The notes under the pieces are model-generated. The model made no database searches, was not told the DNA's origin, and saw only the letters and a list, made by a program, of their open reading frames with translations. From NCBI RefSeq assembly GCF_025561425.1, contig NZ_CP094824.1, positions 1,364,001 to 1,428,000 of the forward strand: DNA of 64,000 bases, written 5' to 3'. Source of the stretch: Mammaliicoccus sciuri. Lineage in GTDB: Bacteria; Bacillota; Bacilli; Staphylococcales; Staphylococcaceae. Shown piece by piece: positions 49,545 through 60,452 of this stretch (the stretch's first letter is position 1; the number at the start of each line of letters is the position of its first letter). A program made the translations under genes and the position numbers.

Positions 49545-49687
49545 TCAAAGTTAGAGAGAATGAATGGTATATTCATCGCCGAAGGAGCAAGCCAGATTTG
49601 AGTGAATCTCTCAGGCAAAAGGATAACTTTGTGACGCATTCCTGAAGAGCACTTCAACAGGGTAGCTTTCGCTACCCTGTTTTTTTA
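49545..49687 (+). promoter_or_regulatory. Glycine riboswitch with terminator, controlling gcvT-gcvPA-gcvPB
   Basis: Conserved aptamer core: AGAGAGAAT, GCCGAAGGAGCAA (49578-49590) and AATCTCTCAGGCAAAAGGA (49604-49622), closed by AAGTTA / TAACTT. Downstream follows GACGCATTCCTGAAGAGCAC, a partial second-aptamer or ghost-aptamer helix, and then the terminator AACAGGGTAGC / GCTACCCTGTT with T run (49657-49687). Glycine binding should prevent termination and switch on the glycine cleavage genes. Only one complete aptamer is evident. Confidence 0.93.
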
Positions 49688-49713
49688 TTATACATATTCA
49701 GAAGGGGAGAGAT

Positions 49714-50805
49714 ATGATGACGACAGATTTAAAACAAACACCTTTGTATCAAACTTATATAGATCAAGGTGCTAAAGTAATTGATTTTTCTGGATGGGCT
49801 TTACCAGTCCAATTTTCAAGTATTAAAGAGGAACACAATGCAGTAAGAAATCATGTTGGTATTTTTGATGTGAGTCACATGGGTGAAATTCTCGTTACAG
49901 GTGAAGAAGCGGATCAGTTTATTCAATACACTTTAACGAATGATTCAACATTATTAACGGATAGTAAAGCTCAATATACAACACTATGTACCCAAGATGG
50001 TGGCGTAATTGATGATTTAGTTGTTTATAAATTAGACGACAAAGTTTATTTCTTAGTTGTCAATGCTGGTAATACAGATAAAGATTTCGAATGGTTAAAA
50101 TCAATTAAAGATTTTAATGTAAATGTTGAAAATAAATCTTCTGAATATGGCCAATTAGCAATCCAAGGTCCAGAAGCACGCGAATTAATTCAAAAATTAG
50201 TAACTGATGGTGTATCAGAAATGAAGATGTTTGAATTCAAACAAAATGTAACACTATTCGGGAAAGAAGTTATATTATCTCAATCTGGTTACACGGGTGA
50301 AGATGGATTCGAAGTTTATTGTGATGCTGCAGATACAAAAGCTATTTGGGATGGTTTTATAAACGAAAATGTTGTTCCATGTGGTCTTGGCGCACGCGAT
50401 ACACTAAGACTTGAGGCTGCATTACCATTACATGGCCAAGATTTATCTGAACAAATCACACCATATGAAGCTGGTATTGGATTTGCTGTTAAACCATTAA
50501 TTGAAGATGACTTTATTGGCAAAGATGTATTGAAAGCTCAAAAAGAAAATGGTGCTCCAAGAAAATCAATCGGTATAGAAATGATTGACAAAGGCATACC
50601 AAGAACAGATTATGCAATTCTGGATACTGATGGTAATGAAATTGGTTATGTAACTTCTGGAACACAGTCTCCTTCAACTGGTAAATCAATTGCTATGGGA
50701 TTAATTGAGAAGGATGCATTTGAATTAGATAAAGAAATTTTAATACAAGTTAGAAAAAGACAAGTAAAAGCTAAAATTGTTAAAAAATCATCATTTAAAT
50801 CATAG
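49714..50805 (+). CDS. gcvT: Glycine cleavage system T protein (aminomethyltransferase)
   Basis: Transfers the methylene from aminomethylated H protein to tetrahydrofolate, releasing ammonia. 363 residues, with FDVSHMGEI near residue 51, [11 protein letters not shown] near 196 and [13 protein letters not shown] near 226. ATG 49714 follows AAGGGGAGA; ATG 49717 also possible. First gene behind the glycine riboswitch. Confidence 0.96.
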   Translation: MMTTDLKQTPLYQTYIDQGAKVIDFSGWALPVQFSSIKEEHNAVRNHVGIFDVSHMGEILVTGEEADQFIQYTLTNDSTLLTDSKAQYTTLCTQDGGVIDDLVVYKLDDKVYFLVVNAGNTDKDFEWLKSIKDFNVNVENKSSEYGQLAIQGPEARELIQKLVTDGVSEMKMFEFKQNVTLFGKEVILSQSGYTGEDGFEVYCDAADTKAIWDGFINENVVPCGLGARDTLRLEAALPLHGQDLSEQITPYEAGIGFAVKPLIEDDFIGKDVLKAQKENGAPRKSIGIEMIDKGIPRTDYAILDTDGNEIGYVTSGTQSPSTGKSIAMGLIEKDAFELDKEILIQVRKRQVKAKIVKKSSFKS

Positions 50806-50816
50806 GAGTGAATAAA

Positions 50817-52160
50817 ATGGGTCACCGCTATATACCTTTAACTGAAAAAGATAAATCTGAAATGTTGGATGTCATTGGTATTCAATCTGTAGATGAATTA
50901 TTTACGGATATACCTGAATCTGTAAGGTTTAATAAACCGTTAAATATTAAAGAAAAGAAAGCTGAAACGCCTTTATTACGTGAACTATCTCAAATTGCGA
51001 ATAAAAATATCACAAGTGAAACACATGCTTCATTTTTAGGCGCGGGCGTATATGATCACTATATTCCAACTGTTGTAGATCATGTTATTTCTCGTTCAGA
51101 ATTTTATACTGCTTATACACCTTATCAACCAGAAATTTCACAAGGTGAATTACAAGCTATTTTTGAATTTCAAACTTTAATTTGCGAACTAACTGGTATG
51201 GATGTAGCCAATTCATCTATGTACGATGGTGGAACTGCTTTTGCTGAGGCTGCTGTTCTTGCAGCAGGTCATACTAAGAAGTCAAAAGTAATTGTATCTA
51301 AATCTGTACATTATCAATCTATAGAAGTACTTAAAACATATACAAAAGCACAAGATATTGAAGTAGTTGAAGTTGATTTAGACGGTACTGTAACGGACTT
51401 AGAAAAGTTGAAAGCAGTTATCGATGACGACACTGCGGCAGTATGTGTTCAATATCCTAACTTCTTTGGTTCTTTAGAAGACTTAGAGGCAATTAAACAA
51501 TTAATTGAAGATAAAAAAGCTTTATTTATCGTATCAAGCAATCCTTTATCACTTGGTTTAATTACACCTCCTGGAGAATTCGGTGCTGATATTGTTGTTG
51601 GTGATGCACAAGTGTTCGGTATTCCAGCACAATATGGTGGACCTCATTGTGGTTATTTTGCATCTACTAAGAAACTTATGAGAAAACTACCAGGACGTTT
51701 AGTTGGTCAAACTCAAGATGAAGATGGCAATAGAGGCTTTGTTCTTACGTTACAAGCACGTGAACAACATATTAGAAGAGATAAAGCGACATCAAATATT
51801 TGTTCTAACCAAGCTCTAAATGCATTAGCAGCATCAGTTTGTATGAGTGCTTTAGGTAAGAATGGTGTGTTTGAAATGGCTAAACTTAACATGGAAAAGA
51901 CAACTTACATGAAACAAAAAATGCAAGATTCTGGATTTGATGTGTTAGAAGGTATATCATTTAACGAATTTGTTGTTAAATTTAACAAACCTATTAGTGA
52001 AATCAACGCTGAATTACTAGATGAAGGTATTATTGGTGGATTTGACTTAGGTTTCATAGACGAAGCATTCAACAATCATATGTTAATTGCAGTAACAGAA
52101 TTAAGAACAAAAGAAGAAATCGACACATTTATCAAAAAAGTAGGTGAATACAGTGCGTAA
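50817..52160 (+). CDS. gcvPA: Glycine dehydrogenase (decarboxylating) subunit 1
   Basis: N-terminal half of the split P protein; with GcvPB it decarboxylates glycine using PLP. 447 residues from ATG 50817 behind TAGGAGTG. Family motifs include [17 protein letters not shown] and [14 protein letters not shown] near residue 95, and [21 protein letters not shown] near 260. The PLP lysine is in GcvPB. Overlaps gcvPB by 8 nt. Confidence 0.95.
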   Translation: MGHRYIPLTEKDKSEMLDVIGIQSVDELFTDIPESVRFNKPLNIKEKKAETPLLRELSQIANKNITSETHASFLGAGVYDHYIPTVVDHVISRSEFYTAYTPYQPEISQGELQAIFEFQTLICELTGMDVANSSMYDGGTAFAEAAVLAAGHTKKSKVIVSKSVHYQSIEVLKTYTKAQDIEVVEVDLDGTVTDLEKLKAVIDDDTAAVCVQYPNFFGSLEDLEAIKQLIEDKKALFIVSSNPLSLGLITPPGEFGADIVVGDAQVFGIPAQYGGPHCGYFASTKKLMRKLPGRLVGQTQDEDGNRGFVLTLQAREQHIRRDKATSNICSNQALNALAASVCMSALGKNGVFEMAKLNMEKTTYMKQKMQDSGFDVLEGISFNEFVVKFNKPISEINAELLDEGIIGGFDLGFIDEAFNNHMLIAVTELRTKEEIDTFIKKVGEYSA

Positions 52161-53628
52161 ACCATCAAGCGAATTAATATTTGAAAGATCTAGAAAAGAT
52201 AGATTTGCATATTCTTTACCTGAAAAAGATGTTGAAACACAAGATGTTCAAAATCTTTTAGGAGATAAATTTACAAGAAAACAAAAAGCAGAATTACCTG
52301 AAGTTAGTGAATTAGATTTAATGCGCCATTACACTGAATTATCTAATAAAAACCATGGTGTAGATACTGGATTCTATCCTTTAGGTTCATGTACGATGAA
52401 ATACAATCCTAAAATCAATGAAAAAGTCGCTAGAATGTCAGGCTTTGCAAACGCACATCCATTACAAGATGTTTCAACTGTACAAGGTTCATTAGAAATC
52501 ATTTATGATTTACAAGAACATTTAAAAGAAATTACGGGTATGGATGAAGTAACTCTTCAACCAGCAGCAGGTGCGCACGGTGAATGGACTGCTTTATTAA
52601 TGATTAAAGCTTTCCACGAATCAAATGGCGATTTCAATAGAACGAAAGTTATCGTTCCAGACTCAGCTCACGGTACGAATCCAGCTTCTGCAAAAGTAGC
52701 TGGTTTCGATACAGTAACTGTAAAATCTAATGAAAAAGGATTAGTTGATATCGAAGACTTAAAACGTGTAGTTGGAGACGACACAGCTGCTATCATGTTA
52801 ACAAATCCTAACACATTAGGTTTATTTGAAGAAGATATTTTAGAAATCAGAGAAATCGTACACCAAGCAGGTGGTAAACTGTATTACGATGGTGCTAACT
52901 TAAATGCAATTATGAGTAAAGTTAGACCTGGTGATATGGGATTTGACGCTGTTCACTTAAACTTACACAAAACATTCACAGGACCTCATGGAGGCGGTGG
53001 ACCTGGTTCAGGACCAGTCGGTGTTAAAGCAGATTTAGTACCATTTTTACCAAAACCAACAGTAGTTAAAGAAAATGATACATTTAAATTCGAACATGAC
53101 ATGCCCCAATCTATCGGAAGAGTTAAACCATTCTTCGGTAACTTCGGTATCTATTTAAGAGCATATACTTATATTAGAACGATGGGACCAGATGGATTAA
53201 AAGCAGTTTCAGAAACAGCTGTATTAAATGCTAATTATATGTTGAGAAGATTACAAGATCACTTTGACACACCATATACACAACACTGTAAACACGAATT
53301 CGTAATCAGTGGTTCAAGACAGAAAAAACTTGGTGTAAGAACATTGGATATTGCAAAACGTCTCTTAGACTTTAACTTCCATCCACCAACAATTTACTTC
53401 CCAATCAACGTGGAAGAATGTATGATGATTGAGCCAACAGAAACAGAATCTAAAGAAACTTTAGATGCATTCTGTGATACGCTCATTCAAATTGCTAAAG
53501 AAGCAGAAGAAACACCAGAAGTTGTATTAGAAGCACCACATACAACTGTCATTGGCCGATTAGATGAAACACAAGCAGCAAGAAAACCAGTACTTAAATT
53601 CGAATTACTAAAAGAAGAAAAAGCATAA
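52153..53628 (+). CDS. gcvPB: Glycine dehydrogenase (decarboxylating) subunit 2
   Basis: C-terminal half of the split P protein with the PLP site: [18 protein letters not shown] near residue 275 carries the Schiff-base Lys. 491 residues from GTG 52153, 7 nt after AGGTG inside gcv[12 protein letters not shown] and [11 protein letters not shown] are further conserved blocks. Last gene of the gcv operon. The H protein gene is elsewhere. Confidence 0.95.
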   Translation: MRKPSSELIFERSRKDRFAYSLPEKDVETQDVQNLLGDKFTRKQKAELPEVSELDLMRHYTELSNKNHGVDTGFYPLGSCTMKYNPKINEKVARMSGFANAHPLQDVSTVQGSLEIIYDLQEHLKEITGMDEVTLQPAAGAHGEWTALLMIKAFHESNGDFNRTKVIVPDSAHGTNPASAKVAGFDTVTVKSNEKGLVDIEDLKRVVGDDTAAIMLTNPNTLGLFEEDILEIREIVHQAGGKLYYDGANLNAIMSKVRPGDMGFDAVHLNLHKTFTGPHGGGGPGSGPVGVKADLVPFLPKPTVVKENDTFKFEHDMPQSIGRVKPFFGNFGIYLRAYTYIRTMGPDGLKAVSETAVLNANYMLRRLQDHFDTPYTQHCKHEFVISGSRQKKLGVRTLDIAKRLLDFNFHPPTIYFPINVEECMMIEPTETESKETLDAFCDTLIQIAKEAEETPEVVLEAPHTTVIGRLDETQAARKPVLKFELLKEEKA

Positions 53629-53630
53629 TA

Positions 53631-53668
53631 AAAAGCGTCTTGGTCGTATTTAACGATTAAGACGCTTT
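53631..53668. terminator. Terminator between gcvPB and the rhodanese gene
   Basis: AAAGCGTCTTGGTCG / ACGATTAAGACGCTTT, one imperfect pair, with flanking A/T; serves both convergent genes. Confidence 0.8.
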
Positions 53669-53672
53669 AATA

Positions 53673-54053
53673 TTATTTAGATTTAACTTTACCAGTCCAT
53701 TTTTTATAGCCGCCTTTAAGCATGAATAATTCAGTGTAACCTTTTTTCTTCATCGTTCTAGCAGCTCTATAACTTGCTACGCCATTTGTGTCGCAAAAAT
53801 ATATAGGTTGGTCTTTACGTAAACCTTGATATCTTGTACGAAATACACTCATCGGTATATTTCTTGCCCCGATAATATGACCATAGTCAAAATCAGTCTT
53901 TTCACGCAAGTCTATAACTTGTGCCTTTCTTAATCCCTTATGGAATTCATTTTGATCTAATTCTTTTACTGCGCGCTTATTTAATGAATAGTTAATTGCC
54001 ATATAAATGATAATCAAGACTAGGACTATGAGCGCGATATACCAATAATTCAT
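53673..54053 (-). CDS. Membrane-anchored rhodanese-like protein (YqhL-like)
   Basis: 126 residues: one N-terminal transmembrane helix (about 4-22), then a rhodanese domain with the active-site loop CDTNGVASYRAA (Cys near 86) and VIDLREKTDFDYGHIIGARNIP. Probably a sulfurtransferase facing the cytoplasm; acceptor unknown. ATG 54053 follows GGGAGGAA. Placed between gcvPB and lipM as in Bacillus and S. aureus. Confidence 0.88.
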   Translation of the reverse strand: MNYWYIALIVLVLIIIYMAINYSLNKRAVKELDQNEFHKGLRKAQVIDLREKTDFDYGHIIGARNIPMSVFRTRYQGLRKDQPIYFCDTNGVASYRAARTMKKKGYTELFMLKGGYKKWTGKVKSK

Positions 54054-54173
54054 GGTCTGATTCCTCCCAATTCAAGTCGATACCCTTATTATAAGATTTC
54101 TTGTGAGATTTATCAAAATATTTTTGCTAAAATAGAAAAGTACATAAGAATTAATTGAATAGGAGTTTTAATT

Positions 54174-55004
54174 GTGAAAGAAACTTGGCACTTTATAAAC
54201 ACGAAATCGAATAATCCATATTATAATATGGCAGTTGATGAAGCACTTATGAATTTTGTGAGTAGAGGAGAAATCGATCCTGTTATTAGATTTTACACAT
54301 GGGATCCAGCTACGTTATCAATTGGATATTTTCAAAAACTAACTAAAGAAATTGATATTGAAAAAGTAAAAGAAAAAGGTTTTGGACTTGTAAGACGTGC
54401 TACAGGAGGTAGAGGTGTCTTACACGATAAAGAGTTAACTTATAGCGTCATCGTTCCAGAATCGCATCCAAATATGCCTAAAACGGTTACTGAAGCTTAT
54501 AGAGTCATTTCTGAAGGTTTGTTAGAAGGTTTTAAATCGTTAGGGTTTGATGCATACTTTTCAATTCCAAAGACTAAAGAAAAAAGAGATAAACTTAAGA
54601 CACCACGTAGTTCAGTATGTTTTGATGCGCCAAGTTGGTATGAACTTGTAGTAGAAGATAGAAAAATAGCAGGAAGTGCCCAAACACGTCAAAAAGGCGT
54701 TATCTTGCAACACGGTTCAATTTTACAAGATATAGATGTTGATGAATTGTTCGATATGTTTATATATAGAAACGATCGACTAAAAGATAAAATGAAAGCT
54801 GCATTTACAGATAAAGCAGTTGCTATCAATGATTTATCAGATAAATACATCACTTTAGAAGAAATGGAAACAGCATTTTATGAAGGATTCAAGAAAGGTT
54901 TAGATATAGAATATAAACCACTTGAATTTACCGAAGAACAGCTTGCTGAAATTAAACAATTAGAAGAAAAATATAAATCAGAAGAATGGACTTATAGAAA
55001 GTAA
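54174..55004 (+). CDS. lipM: Octanoyl-[acyl carrier protein]:protein octanoyltransferase LipM
   Basis: Transfers octanoate from ACP to GcvH, the first step of lipoate assembly in Firmicutes. 276 residues from GTG 54174 behind AGGAG. BPL/LplA-like fold with [19 protein letters not shown] near residue 76, catalytic Cys in [12 protein letters not shown] near 150, and the Lys/Gly motif [12 protein letters not shown]. Its place next to the glycine cleavage genes agrees with GcvH as acceptor. Confidence 0.92.
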   Translation: MKETWHFINTKSNNPYYNMAVDEALMNFVSRGEIDPVIRFYTWDPATLSIGYFQKLTKEIDIEKVKEKGFGLVRRATGGRGVLHDKELTYSVIVPESHPNMPKTVTEAYRVISEGLLEGFKSLGFDAYFSIPKTKEKRDKLKTPRSSVCFDAPSWYELVVEDRKIAGSAQTRQKGVILQHGSILQDIDVDELFDMFIYRNDRLKDKMKAAFTDKAVAINDLSDKYITLEEMETAFYEGFKKGLDIEYKPLEFTEEQLAEIKQLEEKYKSEEWTYRK

Positions 55005-55033
55005 AAAAAGAGACTTCAATAGTCTCTTTTTTT
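55003..55033. terminator. Bidirectional terminator after lipM
   Basis: AAAAAAGAGACT / AGTCTCTTTTTT stem with A and T runs; shared with the convergent small membrane protein gene. Confidence 0.87.
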
Positions 55034-55244
55034 ATCTATTTCTACGCTTTTGTTTGCGCATGGCTTTTTTATATTTTCGTTGATCTGGCGTTAAAAAGAA
55101 GAAATAGTAAATTAGATAGATGATTAATCCGAATATGATAAATGAGACAATCATACGAATGAAGCCCATGATAAAGAAATCAAGATTCATAATTAATCCA
55201 AAAACTGCTATAGCAATAATTAAATAGAATAAAACGTTTTTCAT
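55032..55244 (-). CDS. Small membrane protein of the SA1362 family
   Basis: 70 residues, two hydrophobic helices (about 3-20 and 25-50) and a very basic C-terminus (KAMRKQKRRNR). Matches by size, character and location the conserved staphylococcal small protein between lipM and the YkyA-like lipoprotein. Function unknown. ATG 55244 follows AAGGTGAG. Confidence 0.75.
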   Translation of the reverse strand: MKNVLFYLIIAIAVFGLIMNLDFFIMGFIRMIVSFIIFGLIIYLIYYFFFLTPDQRKYKKAMRKQKRRNR

Positions 55245-55299
55245 AAAATCTCACCTTAAATTATTAGTCTATTTAATATAGCACATTTTATGTATAATC

Positions 55300-55890
55300 T
55301 CACTCAATTTGACCTATCTCTTTGTCTAATCCATGAAGTTCATCAATTGCTTTTTGAACATCTTTTTTATCCTTTTTATTGTAGGCATCACTTAAATCTT
55401 TAAACACTTTTTCAAAGCTTGTTGATAGCTTTAGCATGCTTTTATGAAGAGATTTATAATCTTTAGGAAGAGATTTACCTTTCATTTCATCTTTATATCT
55501 ATCTGTAATATTTTCTTGATTGTGATAAATATTTTCTAATTCATTTTTAGTATGTTCATCATCGAATTTTGAAGTTACATTTTTCTTGATTTTGTTATAA
55601 CTCGCAATATTCGTTTTCGTTTCATTTACAAATTTTGTAGATGACTTTAAATATTGAGTTGTAAACTGGTTAGACGACTCTTGTTCATTTTTTTTAATTT
55701 TGCTTTTAACACTATTTTCTTTTTGTTTATATGTTTTGTTTTTATCTTCTAAATCTAATACTTCTTGTTTTAATTTTCGATTATCACTTTTTAATGATGA
55801 CTTCTTTTCTTCAAGTTGTTGAACTTTATCATTTCCACACGCAGATAAGACAACTGTACTTGCCATGATTGTTATAATTGTTTTTCTCAT
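55300..55890 (-). CDS. YkyA-family lipoprotein
   Basis: 196 residues: lipoprotein signal with VLSAC (Cys18), then almost entirely helical, Lys/Glu/Asn-rich coiled-coil sequence (about 22-190). This matches the YkyA family, annotated as putative cell-wall-binding lipoproteins. Molecular function unknown. ATG 55890 has a GGGAGT ribosome site. Own transcript on the minus strand, divergent from the peptidase P gene. Confidence 0.83.
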   Translation of the reverse strand: MRKTIITIMASTVVLSACGNDKVQQLEEKKSSLKSDNRKLKQEVLDLEDKNKTYKQKENSVKSKIKKNEQESSNQFTTQYLKSSTKFVNETKTNIASYNKIKKNVTSKFDDEHTKNELENIYHNQENITDRYKDEMKGKSLPKDYKSLHKSMLKLSTSFEKVFKDLSDAYNKKDKKDVQKAIDELHGLDKEIGQIE

Positions 55891-55989
55891 GTTTATTTAC
55901 TCCCAATGTTTTACTCTGAAAAAATTTCGATATGTATGATATTATTTTAATGTATATAGATTTAATGTACAAATAGAAAGGGGATAATT

Positions 55990-57045
55990 ATGAAAATTAA
56001 TAAATTAAGAGAAGTCATGAATCAAAAAGGTCTTGAAGCAGTTGTAATTCTATCAGCGTATAACAGAAGATATCTTTCTGGATTTACAGGGACAAGTGGT
56101 AGTCTACTAATTACACAAGATAAATCCCTTTTAATTACAGACTTTAGATACATTCAACAAGCGAATGATCAAGCTCAAGATTTTGAAGTTATTAATCAAG
56201 AAGGACCAATGTTAGGTAAGATTAATGAACTGATAAAAGAAGTTCAATATAAAAAAGTTGGCGTTGAAACACATTTAATTACTTATAATGAATATCAAGC
56301 ATTAAATACAGATGCAGTTGAACTTGCTTCTATTGAAGGTGTTATTGAGACAATCAGAATGATTAAAGACGAATTTGAAATTAAACAAATTCAAAAAGCA
56401 GCTGACATTGTAGATGAAACATATGAACACATTTTAAATTGGGTTAAACCAGGCATGACTGAAAATGATGTGAATAATGAAATGGAAATGTTCATGAGAA
56501 GTAAAGGAGCAACATGTTCTTCATTTGATACGATTGTTGCTTCTGGGCACCGTGGTGCATTACCGCATGGTGTAGCAAGTAATAAAGTTATCGAAGAAGG
56601 AGATATGATTACTTTAGACTTCGGTGCACTATATGAAGGATACGTTAGTGATGTTACGAGAACATTTGCAATTGGTGAACCTAAAGAAGAAATGAAGAAA
56701 ATCTATAATATAGTTTTAGAAGCACAATTAGCTGCTTTAGAACAAATTAAACCGGGGATGACTGGTAAAGAGGCAGATACAATTGCAAGAGACGTTATTA
56801 AAAGTTATGGATATGGAGAACAATTTGGCCATTCATTAGGACATGGCATTGGGTTAGAAGTACATGAAGGTCCAGCATTATCTCAAAAATCTGATATCGT
56901 ACTTGAAGAAAATATGTGTATCACATTAGAACCAGGTATTTATGTAGATGGTTTAGGTGGCGTTAGAATAGAAGATGACGTATTAGTTACAAAAAATGGC
57001 TTACAGCGCTTTACTAAATCTTCAAAAGACCTTATTATTTTATAA
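55990..57045 (+). CDS. Xaa-Pro peptidase (M24B, aminopeptidase P type)
   Basis: Metallopeptidase that removes N-terminal residues before proline. 351 residues: N-terminal creatinase-like domain (1-125), then the pita-bread catalytic domain with metal ligands in TLDFGALYEGYVSDVTRT (two Asp), GHSLGHGIGLEVHEGP (His), TLEPGIY (Glu) and GVRIEDDVLV (Glu). ATG 55990 follows AAAGGGGA. The pairing with efp is typical of Firmicutes. PepQ (dipeptidase) or YpdF naming cannot be separated by eye. Confidence 0.92.
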   Translation: MKINKLREVMNQKGLEAVVILSAYNRRYLSGFTGTSGSLLITQDKSLLITDFRYIQQANDQAQDFEVINQEGPMLGKINELIKEVQYKKVGVETHLITYNEYQALNTDAVELASIEGVIETIRMIKDEFEIKQIQKAADIVDETYEHILNWVKPGMTENDVNNEMEMFMRSKGATCSSFDTIVASGHRGALPHGVASNKVIEEGDMITLDFGALYEGYVSDVTRTFAIGEPKEEMKKIYNIVLEAQLAALEQIKPGMTGKEADTIARDVIKSYGYGEQFGHSLGHGIGLEVHEGPALSQKSDIVLEENMCITLEPGIYVDGLGGVRIEDDVLVTKNGLQRFTKSSKDLIIL

Positions 57046-57070
57046 GAAGGTATAAATAGGAGGAAAATGA

Positions 57071-57628
57071 ATGATTTCAGTTAATGATTTTAAAACAGGT
57101 TTAACAATTAAAGTTGATAATGGTATTTGGAAAGTTATGGACTTCCAACACGTAAAACCAGGTAAAGGTGCGGCATTCGTACGTTCTAAATTAAGAAACT
57201 TAAGAACTGGTGCAATCCAAGAGAAAACTTTTAGAGCCGGTGAAAAAGTTGAAAAAGCTCAAATCGATAATCGTCGTATGCAATATCTATATGCTAATGG
57301 TGATAGCCATGTGTTCATGGATAACGAAACTTACGATCAACTAGAATTACCTGGTGATAAACTAGAATATGAACTTAAATTTATTAAAGAAAACATGGAA
57401 GTTCAAATCCAATCTTACGAAGGTGAAACAATTGGTATTGAATTACCAAATACAGTTACACTTCAAGTAACAGAAACTGAACCTGGTATTAAAGGTGATA
57501 CAGCAACTGGTGCAACTAAACAAGCTACAGTTGAAACAGGTTATAGTTTAAACGTACCGTTATTTGTTAATGAAGGTGATTTACTTGTCATTAACACTAC
57601 TGACGGAAGCTACGTATCAAGAGGTTAA
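57071..57628 (+). CDS. efp: Elongation factor P
   Basis: Relieves ribosome stalling at polyproline stretches. 185 residues, three beta-barrel domains, with the loop-tip Lys32 in [10 protein letters not shown], the position modified in Bacillus-type EF-P. ATG 57071 follows AGGAGGAAA. It ends with [11 protein letters not shown], typical. Shares a transcript with the upstream peptidase. Confidence 0.97.
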   Translation: MISVNDFKTGLTIKVDNGIWKVMDFQHVKPGKGAAFVRSKLRNLRTGAIQEKTFRAGEKVEKAQIDNRRMQYLYANGDSHVFMDNETYDQLELPGDKLEYELKFIKENMEVQIQSYEGETIGIELPNTVTLQVTETEPGIKGDTATGATKQATVETGYSLNVPLFVNEGDLLVINTTDGSYVSRG

Positions 57629-57639
57629 TATTAAACATT

Positions 57640-57686
57640 AAAATGAGGCCGGGACAGTAACTTGTGTCCTGGCCTCAATCATTTTA
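57640..57686 (+). terminator. Terminator of efp
   Basis: AATGAGGCCGGGACA / TGTCCTGGCCTCAATCATT, a strong GC-rich stem for this genome, followed by TTTTAG. Confidence 0.85.
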
Positions 57687-57738
57687 GTTAAATTAGGAAT
57701 GTATCTTATTTACATTTATAATTAAATATTAAAATCTC

Positions 57739-57767
57739 TTGAATTGGTATGACCACTAAAGTAAAAT
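57739..57767 (+). promoter_or_regulatory. Promoter of accBC
   Basis: TTGAAT (57739-57744), 17-bp spacer, TAAAAT (57762-57767), about 43 nt before accB. I see no FapR-like operator overlapping it. Confidence 0.68.
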
Positions 57768-57809
57768 GTATGAAGTGTAACGTATTAGAATTTAAAAGGA
57801 GTTTTTCAA

Positions 57810-58259
57810 ATGAACTTAAAACAAATTAAAGAACTAGTTGATGTGTTAGATAATTCTTCTTTAACTGAAATTGATATTAATGATAAAGATTTTAAACTAA
57901 CTTTAAAAAAAGATATTAAACAAGAAATCATTTATAGCCAAGGGGCAACAAATGTCGTTGCAGAACAACCACAACAAGCAACTCAAGCTGCACCACAACA
58001 AAATGTTGAACAAGAAGCACCAAGTGGTGTAACAATTAATGCGCCAATGGTTGGTACATTCTATAAATCACCATCTCCTGATGAAGGTCCATACGTTCAA
58101 GTAGGTTCACGTGTTGAAGTTGATACAACTGTATGTATTTTAGAAGCAATGAAATTATTTAATGAAATTCAAGCAGAAGTTTCTGGTGAAATCACTGAAA
58201 TATTAGTTGAAGACGGACAAATGGTAGAGTATGGCCAACCGTTATTCAAGGTGAAGTAA
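57810..58259 (+). CDS. accB: Biotin carboxyl carrier protein of acetyl-CoA carboxylase
   Basis: Carries the biotin of acetyl-CoA carboxylase, first step of fatty acid synthesis. 149 residues: N-terminal helical segment, a Gln/Ala/Pro-rich linker (about 48-75), and a biotinyl domain with EAMKLFNE, Lys115 being biotinylated. ATG 57810 follows AAAGGAG. Followed after 1 nt by accC. Confidence 0.96.
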   Translation: MNLKQIKELVDVLDNSSLTEIDINDKDFKLTLKKDIKQEIIYSQGATNVVAEQPQQATQAAPQQNVEQEAPSGVTINAPMVGTFYKSPSPDEGPYVQVGSRVEVDTTVCILEAMKLFNEIQAEVSGEITEILVEDGQMVEYGQPLFKVK

Positions 58260-58260
58260 T

Positions 58261-59619
58261 ATGAAAAAAGTATTAATTGCAAATAGAGGGGAAATTGCAG
58301 TAAGAATCATTAGAGCTTGTAGAGAATTAGACATACAAACGGTCGCAATTTATTCAGAAGCTGATAAAGATGCATTACATACTCAAATAGCAGATGAAGC
58401 TTATTGTGTTGGACCGACACAATCTAAAGATTCATACCTTCACGTTCCTAATATTATTTCAATTGCTAAATCAACAGGTTGTGACGGTATCCATCCCGGA
58501 TATGGATTCTTAGCCGAAAATAGTGATTTTGCTGAAATGTGTGAAGCATGCCAAATTAAATTTATTGGACCTAGTTATCAATCTATTCAGAAGATGGGTA
58601 TTAAAGACGTTGCGAAAGAAGAAATGATCAAAGCGAACGTTCCTGTTGTACCTGGTAGTGATGGTTTAGTAGATACAGTAAGAATTGCAAAGAAATGTGC
58701 GAAGAAAATTGGATATCCCGTTATTATTAAAGCTACTGCCGGTGGTGGTGGTAAAGGTATCAGAATTGCACGTAATGAAGAAGAGCTTGTAACAGGCTTT
58801 AGAATGACACAACAAGAAGCTGAAACAGCATTTGGTAACAAAGGTTTATACTTAGAAAAGTTCATCGAAAACTTTAGACATATTGAAATTCAAGTAATGG
58901 GTGATTCAGAAGGTAATGTTATACATCTTGGTGAACGTGATTGTACGATCCAAAGACGTATGCAAAAATTAGTAGAAGAATCGCCATCACCAGTCCTTTC
59001 TGAAGAAATGCGTATAGAAATGGGTGAAGCGGCTATTAGAGCAGCTAAAGCTGTTAATTATGAAAATGCTGGTACAATTGAATTTATTTATGATTTAGAT
59101 GCTGAAACGTTCTATTTCATGGAAATGAATACGCGTATTCAAGTAGAACATCCTGTTACTGAGATGGTTACTGGAATGGATTTAGTTAAACTTCAACTAA
59201 AAGTAGCAAGTGGTGAAACATTACCTGTTACACAAGAAGAAGTTGACTTGAGTGGACATGCGATTGAATTTAGAATCAATGCAGAAAGCCCATTTAAGAA
59301 TTTCATGCCATCACCAGGTAAAATTAATCAATATTTAACACCAGGTGGCTTTGGTGTGCGTATTGATTCAGCATGTTATACAGGATATACGATTCCACCT
59401 TATTACGATTCAATGGTTGCAAAGCTAATTGTTCATGGTAAAGATAGAACAGATGCAATTCAAATCGGTAAAAGAGCTTTATCAGAATTTTTAGTTGCTG
59501 GCATAGATACTACGATCCCATTCCATTTAAGATTGTTAGAAAATGATGTATTTGAGTCAGGTGATTTTAATACCAATTTCCTAGAGATTCATGATATTAT
59601 AAATAATGAAGACAAATAG
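58261..59619 (+). CDS. accC: Biotin carboxylase
   Basis: Carboxylates biotin on AccB using ATP and bicarbonate. 452 residues, ATP-grasp fold: [18 protein letters not shown] at the N-terminus, glycine-rich loop [10 protein letters not shown] near residue 160, [15 protein letters not shown], and the catalytic [15 protein letters not shown] near 285. ATG 58261 follows AGGTGA. Operon with accB and yqhY. Confidence 0.96.
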   Translation: MKKVLIANRGEIAVRIIRACRELDIQTVAIYSEADKDALHTQIADEAYCVGPTQSKDSYLHVPNIISIAKSTGCDGIHPGYGFLAENSDFAEMCEACQIKFIGPSYQSIQKMGIKDVAKEEMIKANVPVVPGSDGLVDTVRIAKKCAKKIGYPVIIKATAGGGGKGIRIARNEEELVTGFRMTQQEAETAFGNKGLYLEKFIENFRHIEIQVMGDSEGNVIHLGERDCTIQRRMQKLVEESPSPVLSEEMRIEMGEAAIRAAKAVNYENAGTIEFIYDLDAETFYFMEMNTRIQVEHPVTEMVTGMDLVKLQLKVASGETLPVTQEEVDLSGHAIEFRINAESPFKNFMPSPGKINQYLTPGGFGVRIDSACYTGYTIPPYYDSMVAKLIVHGKDRTDAIQIGKRALSEFLVAGIDTTIPFHLRLLENDVFESGDFNTNFLEIHDIINNEDK

Positions 59620-59631
59620 GGAGGGATTCAA

Positions 59632-59991
59632 ATGGCTAAAACAATTGAAAATAAAAAGCCTTCTTTAGGTAAAATAGAGATTGCGCCAGAAGTTATTGAG
59701 GTCATTGCGAGCATTGCGACTACTGACATTAAAGGTGTATCTCATATGCAATCCGTTTTTAATAAGAATTCCTTAGAAAAATTCGGGAAAAAGAATTTTG
59801 GAAAAGGTATTAAAGTCGATATTAAAGAAGACGGCATCTACATTAATGTCTACTGTACATTTGACTACGGTACAAAAATTTCTGAAACAGCACGTAAAGT
59901 ACAATCAGAAATTAAACAAGCATTAAATACGATGACGGCATTAACACCAAAAGAAGTTAATGTACATATCGTTAATATACATTTCCAATAA
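59632..59991 (+). CDS. yqhY: Asp23/Gls24-family protein YqhY
   Basis: 119-residue DUF322 protein; starts with a Lys-rich tail, then GKIEIAPEVIEVIASIATTDIKGVSHM and the conserved C-terminal VNVHIVNIHFQ. In B. subtilis YqhY affects acetyl-CoA carboxylase activity, which fits its position directly after accC. ATG 59632 follows AGGGAGG. No transmembrane helix. Confidence 0.9.
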   Translation: MAKTIENKKPSLGKIEIAPEVIEVIASIATTDIKGVSHMQSVFNKNSLEKFGKKNFGKGIKVDIKEDGIYINVYCTFDYGTKISETARKVQSEIKQALNTMTALTPKEVNVHIVNIHFQ

Positions 59992-60005
59992 TAAAATGAT
60001 TAATT

Positions 60006-60034
60006 AAGAGGATGCGTGCATCCTCTTATTCTTT
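60006..60034 (+). terminator. Hairpin between yqhY and nusB
   Basis: AAGAGGATGC / GCATCCTCTT perfect stem with minimal loop (60006-60027), then ATTCTTTG. The T run is poor, so it may be a weak terminator, a processing site or an attenuator. It lies 20 nt before the nusB start. Confidence 0.6.
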
Positions 60035-60047
60035 GAAGGAGAAGAAT

Positions 60048-60440
60048 ATGAAAAGAACAGAACTAAGAGAGATTGTCTTTAAATCACTATATCAATTAGA
60101 AAATAACAGAACTGATTTAACAGTAGAAGAAGCGATTCAATATTTAGTAGAAGATTTTAAAGGTGAACAATATTTATACGTGAAAAATTTTGTTAAAGAA
60201 GTTATAGAGAAAAAAGACGAATTAGATGAAATTGTAAGTCCACATTTAAAAAACTGGACATTAGACCGTTTACTTAAAACTGATAGAATCATTTTAAGAA
60301 TGGCAACTTATGAATTGAAATATACAGATACACCAGAAAAAGTTATATTTAATGAAGCAGTAGAAATTGCGAAAGTATACAGTGATGATGATCACTATAA
60401 ATTTATTAATGGTGTATTAAGCAGTTTATCAAAAAGTTAA
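60048..60440 (+). CDS. nusB: Transcription antitermination protein NusB
   Basis: With NusE binds boxA RNA to protect rRNA transcription. 130 residues from ATG 60048 behind GAAGGAG; the longer frame runs into the upstream hairpin. All-helical, with [18 protein letters not shown] at the N-terminus and [26 protein letters not shown] (split here by DDDHYKF) at the C-terminus. Order yqhY-nusB-xseA is conserved. Confidence 0.94.
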   Translation: MKRTELREIVFKSLYQLENNRTDLTVEEAIQYLVEDFKGEQYLYVKNFVKEVIEKKDELDEIVSPHLKNWTLDRLLKTDRIILRMATYELKYTDTPEKVIFNEAVEIAKVYSDDDHYKFINGVLSSLSKS

Positions 60441-60452
60441 AGAGTGATATAA

